Below, in pieces: positions 58,177-64,000 of a stretch of DNA of 64,000 nt. Origin of the DNA: JBJKSO01 sp046703825 (GTDB lineage: Bacteria; Chloroflexota; Dormibacteria; Aeolococcales; Bog-877); contig JBJKSO010000105.1 of assembly GCA_046703825.1 (NCBI GenBank), positions 3,146 through 67,145 of the forward strand, in the 5' to 3' direction. Positions within the stretch are counted from its first letter, which is position 1, and each line of letters starts with the position of its first letter. The notes below the pieces were generated by a model that was not told the DNA's origin, did not search any database, and was given only the letters and a program-made list of their open reading frames with translations. Both the position numbers and the translations under genes were made by a program.

Positions 58177-58838
58177 TCGCCGCCGCGATGTCGGGGCGGG
58201 AGCCGCTCGAAACCGGGCTGCTCTGGCTGGGCGGCTACCTGTTTGGCGGCATCCCAGTGGGTTGGATCGTGGGCCGGATCGCGGGGGTGGATCTGCGCCG
58301 GGTCGGCGACGGCAAGATCGGCACCAGCAACCTCTTCCACAGCGTGGGGCTCTTGCCCGCGGCGGTGGCCGGTCCCCTGCAGTTCGTCCAGGGGTTCCTG
58401 CCGGTGCTCGCCGCGGACCTGCTCGGCCTGCCGGACTGGGTCGCGGCGGGTACCGGGCTGGCGGCCGTGGTGGGAAACGGCTGGCCCATCTACTTCCGCT
58501 ACAACGGGGGCCGGGGCGTGGCGGCGGCGACCGGTGCCGTGACCCTGTGGTCGTGGCCCGGGTTCGGCTACGTCCTCTTCATGCTCGGGGCGGGCGGCGC
58601 CGTGCGCCGCAGCGCGTTGGGGGTTTTGCTGGCCTACGCCGGGCTCCCGGTGGTGGTCTGGCTGACCGCCGGCCGCGCGGCCTACGCCGTAACCGCGGTC
58701 GGCGTGGTGATCTGCTTGGTCCTGCGCCGTTTCGAGGGATACCACTTCGGCCGCCGCCGCGAGGGTTCCCCGCCCGACGACTGGCGCCAGCGCCTGATCA
58801 ACGACCGCCCGGCCAGGATCGCCCCCAGCAGCCGATAG
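58173..58838 (+). CDS. plsY: Acyl-phosphate:glycerol-3-phosphate acyltransferase
   Basis: 221 residues, about five helices. PlsY motif 1 is GDGKIGTSNLF (usually GSGNPGATN) and motif 2 is GNGWPIYFRYNGGRGVA. It transfers an acyl group from acyl-phosphate to glycerol-3-phosphate, the first step in phospholipid synthesis. The motif 1 changes suggest a divergent paralogue. GTG 58173 overlaps the DegV stop (GTGA). A helix-rich C-terminal tail (residues 195-221) is longer than usual. Confidence 0.87.
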   Translation: MIAAAMSGREPLETGLLWLGGYLFGGIPVGWIVGRIAGVDLRRVGDGKIGTSNLFHSVGLLPAAVAGPLQFVQGFLPVLAADLLGLPDWVAAGTGLAAVVGNGWPIYFRYNGGRGVAAATGAVTLWSWPGFGYVLFMLGAGGAVRRSALGVLLAYAGLPVVVWLTAGRAAYAVTAVGVVICLVLRRFEGYHFGRRREGSPPDDWRQRLINDRPARIAPSSR

Positions 58839-58847
58839 ACTCGGCCC

Positions 58848-60263
58848 ATGGCCGCGACGCGGGTGGAGCGGGACTCCATGGGCGAGCTCGAGGTTCCCGC
58901 TGACGCCTACTACGGGGCGAGCACCCAGCGGGCCGTGGTCAACTTCCCGATCAGCCGCCTCCGGCTGCCCCGGCGGATGATCGCGGCGCTGGGCGCCATT
59001 AAGCGGGAGGCAGCGCGGGTCAACCTGCGCCTGGGCCTCCTGGACCAGGAGCGGGCCGACGCGATCGCCCGGGCCGCCGACGAGGTGGCAAGCGGGCAGC
59101 TGGACGACCAGTTCGTGGTCGACATCTTCCAGACTGGAAGCGGCACCTCGTCAAACATGAACGCCAACGAGGTGATCGCCAACCGAGCGCTGGAACTGCT
59201 GGGTGGCAAGCGGGGGGACCGCAGCCGCGTCCACCCGAACGACCACGTCAACCTCTGCCAGTCCAGCAACGACGTCTTCCCCACCGCGCTCCACCTGGCC
59301 GCCCTCTCGGCGCTGAGGGAGCAGTTGCTCCCCGCCCTCGAGACACTGGAGGCCAGCCTCACCCGCCAGCGCGACGCCCTCTGGGGAGTGATCAAGACCG
59401 GACGCACCCACCTTCAGGACGCCACCCCGATCCGACTGGGCCAGGAATTCGAAGGGTGGCGGGGCCAGGTCGAGCGGGGCCGCGCCCGCTTGGCACAGGC
59501 CCAGGCGGGATTGGCCGAAGTGGCGTTGGGAGGAACGGCGGTGGGGACGGGCGTGGGCAGCCATCCGGAGTTCGCGGCCCAGGTGCTCGAGAGGCTGGCG
59601 CCGCTCTACCACCCAGACCTGCGGGAGTCGGACGACCACTTCCAGGCCCAGGCCAGCATCGACGCCGCGGTGGCCGCCTCGGCCGCGTGCCGATCGGTGG
59701 CCGTCAGCCTGCACAAGATCGCCGCCGACCTGCGTCTGCTGAGTTTCGGCCCTCGCGCCGGAGTGGCCGAACTCGAGCTGCCCGCGGTGCAGCCGGGGTC
59801 CTCAATCATGCCGGGCAAGGTCAACCCGGTCATCTGCGAGTCGACGCTGATGACCTGTGCCCAAGTCTTCGGCGACGACGCCACGCTGGCCTTCTGTGGT
59901 GCGACCGGCTCGCTGCTGGAGCTGAACGTGATGCTCCCGGTCGCCGCTCACAACCTGCTGGAGGAGATCGAACTGCTGGCCGCCGCGGCCGCCAATCTGG
60001 CCCACCAGGCGGTAGACGGGCTGACCGCCACCGACCGGGGACCTCGGATGCTGGAGCAGGGGCTGGCCATCTGCACCGGTTTGGTTCCAGCGATCGGGTA
60101 CGACCGCGCCGCCGCCATCGCGCACCAGGCCTACGCGACCGGCCGGACCGTACGCGAGGTCGCCCGCGACCAGACCGAGCTCAGCGAAGAGGAACTCGAC
60201 CGGCTCCTCGACCCCGAGCGGCTGGTGCGACCGAGCCTGGACGCCGCCCCGCAGGCGGGCTGA
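58848..60263 (+). CDS. fumC: Fumarate hydratase, class II
   Basis: 471 residues. Family signatures are QTGSGTSSNMNANEV, the histidine in KTGRTHLQDATPI, and GSSIMPGKVNPVI with the catalytic serine. It interconverts fumarate and malate in the TCA cycle without an iron-sulfur cluster. It follows plsY by nine bases on the same strand and may be part of the operon, although its function is unrelated. The C-terminus is extended by about ten residues. Confidence 0.95.
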   Translation: MAATRVERDSMGELEVPADAYYGASTQRAVVNFPISRLRLPRRMIAALGAIKREAARVNLRLGLLDQERADAIARAADEVASGQLDDQFVVDIFQTGSGTSSNMNANEVIANRALELLGGKRGDRSRVHPNDHVNLCQSSNDVFPTALHLAALSALREQLLPALETLEASLTRQRDALWGVIKTGRTHLQDATPIRLGQEFEGWRGQVERGRARLAQAQAGLAEVALGGTAVGTGVGSHPEFAAQVLERLAPLYHPDLRESDDHFQAQASIDAAVAASAACRSVAVSLHKIAADLRLLSFGPRAGVAELELPAVQPGSSIMPGKVNPVICESTLMTCAQVFGDDATLAFCGATGSLLELNVMLPVAAHNLLEEIELLAAAAANLAHQAVDGLTATDRGPRMLEQGLAICTGLVPAIGYDRAAAIAHQAYATGRTVREVARDQTELSEEELDRLLDPERLVRPSLDAAPQAG

Positions 60264-60293
60264 GTCGGTCCGGGGCCGGCGCTCCCGGGATCG

Positions 60294-60833
60294 TCACCGG
60301 GGGCGCAGTACGGTGGTCACGTACCAGCGTCCGCCGATGCGTCTGGCGCTGAAGACATCCGGCAGGTTGAGGGGAGCTCGGCTCAGCTGCTGGCATGAGT
60401 AGTGGCTGTTCGGATCGGGCTTGAAGCACACCACGATCGAGACGGTCACGGTGGCGTGGCTGCCGCTCACGACTGCGCCGCCCAGCACCGGGCTTTCGAA
60501 GTAGGTGTGGTAGCGAGCCAGCTCGCGCAGCATGGTGGGGGTGCGCGAGCGCTCGGCCGGGGCCAGGTAGGCGCTGACCTCGCTGGCCTTCTGCTTCTCC
60601 AGACCCTGCAGGTACCCCGAAACCGCTCCGACCGGGCTGGCGGTGGAACCCTTCAGGTCCGCCCTCCCCACGATTGCCCGACCCAGCACCAATAAGAGGA
60701 GGATGCCCAGCAGGATGCCCGTCAGGCGCCAGTTGGCGTGCCGGGTGGGCGGAAGCAGCACCGGCAGGCGGCTGGGGGGGACCGCTTGCCTCCCGCTGGT
60801 CAGTGGGGTGGGCTCTTGGTCGCTCTCTGGCAT
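60294..60833 (-). CDS. Single-pass membrane protein with extracytoplasmic domain, unknown function
   Basis: 179 residues from ATG 60833. A proline-rich cytoplasmic segment, one helix (LTGILLGILLLLVLGRAIVG), then an NTF2-like or lipoprotein-type domain of about 110 residues: VGAVSGYLQGLEKQKASEVS, TMLRELARYHTYFES, VTVSIVVCFKP with CQQL, and RIGGRWYVTTVLRP. The closing G-x-W-Y-V pattern is typical of small secreted domains that pack next to penicillin-binding proteins, and the next gene is one, in the divergent direction. No specific family known. Confidence 0.72.
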   Translation of the reverse strand: MPESDQEPTPLTSGRQAVPPSRLPVLLPPTRHANWRLTGILLGILLLLVLGRAIVGRADLKGSTASPVGAVSGYLQGLEKQKASEVSAYLAPAERSRTPTMLRELARYHTYFESPVLGGAVVSGSHATVTVSIVVCFKPDPNSHYSCQQLSRAPLNLPDVFSARRIGGRWYVTTVLRPR

Positions 60834-61037
60834 AGTCTCGACAAGACGGCAGCATAGGCGCCCGGCTTCGAACAGGTGCCCGAGCGTGGCTCTAAGGTGG
60901 GGCCAAGGATTGTTGAGAAACCAAACCCCGCTCGGGGGCGTTCTGGTGTGTAGGGCACGGCGCGAGAACGGCGCCTCCCCCGCCTGGCCGGGTCCCCCAA
61001 GGTCGACCCACTGGCCCCGCGCCGTGCCCAATCGTCT

Positions 61038-63200
61038 ATGCGTGAAGTAGATCTGGAAGGTCGCGCGAGCACTCCCCCAAGCGGCGGCCGCCCGCGCCGG
61101 CACGCCGGGGGCGGTCGGCCGCCGGGCTGGAGGCGTTGGCTGGCGATCGGCCTACTGGGAGCGGTGGCCGCGGTGGTGGTCCTGGCGGTGCCGCTGACCG
61201 CTCTGGGCCGCTCGCTCGGGGCCCTCCCCGCCGCCGCTGCCGAGCCGACCGACACCATGATCTACGGGCAGGGCGATCAGCTGATCGCGGACCTGCATCC
61301 CAGCGGCAGCAGTCGCATCCCGGTGCCCTACTCGCAGATCGCCCCGGTGATGCGTCACGCGGTCGTGGCCATCGAAGACCACAGCTTCTGGACCGCACCG
61401 AGCTTCGACATCGCGCGGATCATCCAGGCGGGAATCTTCGACGTGATCCACCACAGCGCCGCCCAGGGAGCCAGCACCATCCCCGAGCAGCTCGCCAAGA
61501 TCCTCTACCTGCACGACAACAAGTCGATCATCTACAAGGTCAAGGAGATTCTGTACGGGCAGGAGCTCAGCTCCAAGCTCTCTCGCCAGCAGATCCTCGA
61601 CCAATACCTCAACGACGTCTACTTCGGAGACGGGGCCACCGGGGTCCAGGCCGCCGCCGAAATCTATTTCGGCGTCCCCGCCAGCAAGCTCAGCCCGGCG
61701 CAGGCCACCCTGCTCGCGGGGCTGCTGCCGGCGCCGAGCTACCTGAACCCCTTCAGCAACATGTCCGGCGCCCGAGATCGGCAGGCGGTGGTGCTGGCCG
61801 CCATGGTCAAGTACGGACAGATGAACCAGAAGGAGGCGGCTCAGATCCGCAGCACGGCGCCCCAGCTCGCTTCCGGGCAGGCCATCAGCGTCAACAACGC
61901 CCCCTACTTCGTGGGCCAGGTGGAGTCGTGGCTCTCGAGCCACTACGGGCCCAACTACCGATCGATGGGGCTAAACGTCTACACCTCGCTCAACGTGGGG
62001 CTGAACAACCAGGCACAGCAGATGGTCACCTCGACCATCCAGAACGACTCCGCCATGCACATGACCGACGGCGCGCTGGTGGCCGAGGATCCCAAGACCG
62101 GGGACGTGATCGCCTGGGTGGGAGGCGCCGGCTCAAACGTCCCCGGCGGGCAGATCGACATGGTCGACCAGCCGCGCCAGCCCGGGTCCACCTTCAAGCT
62201 CTTCAACTACTCGACCGCCATCGCCGAGCGCAAGGTGACCATGACCACTCCGGTGCGGGACTCGCCGCTGACCCTGCCCACCGGTGGCCCGGGCGGCGGC
62301 CCCTACGTGGTCCACGACTACGAGGGCACCTACGCGGGTGTGGTCCCGATCCAGGTGGCGCTGGGGAACTCGCTCAACGTGCCCGCCGTCCGGGTGGAGC
62401 TGAAGACCGGCGTTGCTCAGGTGGTTGCCACCGCCCGAAACATGGGGGTAACCACGCTGAACAACTCCGCGTCGAGCTACGGGCCCAGCCTCACCCTGGG
62501 CGCCTACCCGGTGCCGCTTTGGGAGATGACCCAGGCGGGATCCGTGTTCGCCACCCTGGGCACGCTCCACCCGCTCCATTACGTGCTGCGGGTTACCGAC
62601 GGCCAGGGCAACACGCTGTACACCGCACCCAGCACCTCACGGCAGGTGCTGTCGCCGCAGGTGTCCTACATCATGGACACCATGCTCTCCCGCAACAGCA
62701 ACCGCCTGATCGCCTTCGGTGCCTACACCCCCCTGGTGCTTCCCGGGATCCCAGCCGCGGTCAAGACCGGAACCTCCAACAACTACCTGGACAACCTCGC
62801 GGTCGGCTGGACGCCCAACCTGGTGGTGGGCGACTGGGTGGGCAACGCCAACGACTCGCCCATGTACGGGGGCGGCCTCAACGGGATCAGCGGCTCGGCC
62901 AGCCTCTGGCACGAGTTCATGATGGCCGCCCTGGCCAACCAGCCCAAGGACTGGTACCAGACCCCGTCCGGTCTCGTCACCAAAACGGTCAACGGGCAGA
63001 CCGCCTACTTCCTGCCAGGAACCGGACCCACCTACAACGTGCTGGGCGGAGGTTCGACAGCGCCGACTCCCACACCGACGCCGAGCCTCACCCCCACGCC
63101 AACCCCCACCCCCTCCCCGACGCCAACCCCCACCCCCTCCGCGTCGCCGCCGCCGTCACCGTCCCCCAGCCCGCCGGGGCCGCCGACTCCCCCCGGCTAG
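61038..63200 (+). CDS. Class A penicillin-binding protein (glycosyltransferase and transpeptidase)
   Basis: 720 residues. After a helix (about 38-60) comes the GT51 domain with the catalytic glutamate in AIEDHSFW and GASTIPEQLAKILYL. The transpeptidase domain has SxxK in PGSTFKLFN, SxN in GNSLNVPA and KTG in AVKTGTSNN. It polymerises and crosslinks peptidoglycan at the outer membrane face of the cell membrane. The C-terminal 55 residues are a Pro/Thr/Ser tail from short repeats, likely spanning or binding the wall. Divergent from the small membrane protein gene. Confidence 0.95.
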   Translation: MREVDLEGRASTPPSGGRPRRHAGGGRPPGWRRWLAIGLLGAVAAVVVLAVPLTALGRSLGALPAAAAEPTDTMIYGQGDQLIADLHPSGSSRIPVPYSQIAPVMRHAVVAIEDHSFWTAPSFDIARIIQAGIFDVIHHSAAQGASTIPEQLAKILYLHDNKSIIYKVKEILYGQELSSKLSRQQILDQYLNDVYFGDGATGVQAAAEIYFGVPASKLSPAQATLLAGLLPAPSYLNPFSNMSGARDRQAVVLAAMVKYGQMNQKEAAQIRSTAPQLASGQAISVNNAPYFVGQVESWLSSHYGPNYRSMGLNVYTSLNVGLNNQAQQMVTSTIQNDSAMHMTDGALVAEDPKTGDVIAWVGGAGSNVPGGQIDMVDQPRQPGSTFKLFNYSTAIAERKVTMTTPVRDSPLTLPTGGPGGGPYVVHDYEGTYAGVVPIQVALGNSLNVPAVRVELKTGVAQVVATARNMGVTTLNNSASSYGPSLTLGAYPVPLWEMTQAGSVFATLGTLHPLHYVLRVTDGQGNTLYTAPSTSRQVLSPQVSYIMDTMLSRNSNRLIAFGAYTPLVLPGIPAAVKTGTSNNYLDNLAVGWTPNLVVGDWVGNANDSPMYGGGLNGISGSASLWHEFMMAALANQPKDWYQTPSGLVTKTVNGQTAYFLPGTGPTYNVLGGGSTAPTPTPTPSLTPTPTPTPSPTPTPTPSASPPPSPSPSPPGPPTPPG
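63096..63140 (+). repeat. Tandem 24-base repeat coding for the Pro/Thr tail of the PBP
   Basis: A 21-base block beginning ACGCCAACCCCCACC occurs at 63096-63116 and again, identical, at 63120-63140. It encodes the TPTPTPTPSP type repeats. Copy number may vary between strains by slippage. Confidence 0.8.
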
Positions 63201-63216
63201 GCTCGGCCGGCTCGGG

Positions 63217-63702
63217 TCAGAGCCCGGGCGCCGCCCCGGCCGCCTGCTCCAGGATCTGGCGGCGCTTGGCAACCGTGCCCGAGGTGGTCGCCGCCCCCGC
63301 CAGGGCGTCGCCGACCGCGGCCATCAGGTGGTCGGAGCGAAAGGGCTTGCTCAAGTAGGGGAAGCCCCCGGAGTCGATCAGGAGCCGGAGGTCGGGCTGT
63401 GGCTGCCGGCTGCTGGTGAAAACCAGCGGGGTCGCCGCCCAGACGTCGTCGTCCAGCAACCGTCGGCAGACCGCGAAGGTGCTGAGTTCTGCCAGGTTCA
63501 AGTCGAAGATGGCGCAGGAGAAGACTTGCTGCGCGTTGGCGAGGGCCTGGTCCGCGGATCCTGCCTCCACCACGTGGAATCCCAGGCGGCGGAGGATCGA
63601 GGCCGTGGTGATGCGGCTGCTCTCGTCCCGGTCGGCGACCAGGATGCAGCGACCCGGCTGGCGCCCCCGAGAACCATTTCCGCGAGGCGGCGTAGCAGCC
63701 AT
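63217..63702 (-). CDS. Single-domain response regulator receiver
   Basis: 161 residues. The receiver fold has LVADRDESSR, the phosphorylated aspartate in AIFDLNLAE, threonine/serine in LVFTSSRQ, and lysine in YLSKPFRSDHL. No output domain follows, only a short tail, so it signals through partner proteins or as a phosphate sink. A 20-residue basic leader precedes the fold. It lies 17 bases from the PBP stop on the opposite strand. No cognate kinase is next to it. Confidence 0.85.
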   Translation of the reverse strand: MAATPPRGNGSRGRQPGRCILVADRDESSRITTASILRRLGFHVVEAGSADQALANAQQVFSCAIFDLNLAELSTFAVCRRLLDDDVWAATPLVFTSSRQPQPDLRLLIDSGGFPYLSKPFRSDHLMAAVGDALAGAATTSGTVAKRRQILEQAAGAAPGL

Positions 63703-63831
63703 TGGGGTCAGTGTAGGTGGGGATCAAGTCTTCCGAAGTGCGATTTGCGCATCAATTGAGAAAAGGGCGGCGCGCGCCGCGGTGACGGTCTGTCGCGTCC
63801 CTGTGACGACGGCCGGGCGGACTTCGCCTAG

Positions 63832-64000
63832 GTGCAGCCCTCTCCTGGAGGCGAAACAGGTGGCTGGCTCGGCCCCACCCTGCTGATGGCAGCGGCGGTC
63901 GCGACGTTGGCCGCCCACTGGCTGGGGCCGCACCTGGGAGGGGTGCGCACCGGGCCGGCCGCGGCGGCGGCTGGGCTGGCGGCTGCCGCCAGCGTTGCCG
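63832..64000 (+). CDS. N-terminal part of a membrane protein (runs off the window)
   Basis: A GTG at 63832 opens a frame without stop to the window end: VQPSPGGETGGWLGP, then alanine-rich hydrophobic segments (LLMAAAVATLAAHWLG; PAAAAAGLAAAASVA) that look like two membrane helices. The ribosome binding site is weak and only 56 codons are visible, so start and identity are uncertain. Confidence 0.4.
   Translation, partial: MQPSPGGETGGWLGPTLLMAAAVATLAAHWLGPHLGGVRTGPAAAAAGLAAAASVA

Noticed and set aside
63060..63200. CRISPR-like repeats in the C/A-rich stretch
   Set aside because: The repeats are in frame within the PBP gene, contiguous and without spacers.

Overview
The window is 64 kb of GC-rich bacterial DNA with dense, mostly intact genes, one tRNA and one riboswitch. 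Gene content points to a Gram-positive-type or monoderm high-GC lineage near Actinomycetota or Chloroflexota, possibly Dormibacterota. The pointers are an F420-type PPOX flavoprotein, UdgX, gamma-alpha fused KorA, a mannose-1-phosphate guanylyltransferase/phosphomannomutase fusion, an LPATG sorting signal, and PatA/PimA-like lipid genes. This placement is an inference from families; no rRNA or marker set is present to prove it.

Layout. 1-8300 is visibly poorer in GC than the rest. It carries one leftward catabolic operon: GntR regulator, APC permease, metallophosphoesterase, ureohydrolase, class III aminotransferase and CoA-transferase A and B. An orphan nucleotidyltransferase-fold gene follows. 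The patch ends at the 3' end of a tRNA-Gly(CCC), as an island would. 8.5-17.3 kb holds an Lrp-type ligand-domain protein, a VIT transporter, the nucleotide-sugar fusion enzyme, membrane proteins, a CPBP protease homologue, and a cytX-thiD operon behind a TPP riboswitch with a visible SD-masking stem. 17.4-29.2 kb is a cell-surface region: an LPATG-anchored protein, three clustered GT-C-like membrane proteins sharing an unusual two-cysteine signature, a thioesterase, a frameshifted solute-binding protein, and a GGDEF-EAL protein.

29.3-43.6 kb is mainly redox and central carbon: two aldo/keto reductases, DUF72, a PPOX flavoprotein, KorAB, DUF302, a citrate synthase with an overlooked 48-residue membrane protein upstream, an MFS transporter, and acs-satP with a second SatP-like protein. 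Together they suggest acetate uptake, activation and entry into the TCA cycle through a ferredoxin-linked 2-oxoglutarate step. 43.6-53 kb has a LytS/LytTR two-component pair, UdgX, an MFS exporter, a hydroxyacid dehydrogenase, a rhodanese, an SDR, an MBL hydrolase and a decayed methyltransferase. 53-64 kb has a DUF255 protein and a tightly overlapping lipid operon (acyltransferase, GT4, DegV/FakB-like, PlsY), then fumC, a class A penicillin-binding protein and a receiver protein.

Gene packing is extreme. Five convergent pairs share their stop codons on a single CTAG palindrome, and many genes start at TTG with a good ribosome binding site. I see no CRISPR array, transposase, integrase, phage gene or rRNA.
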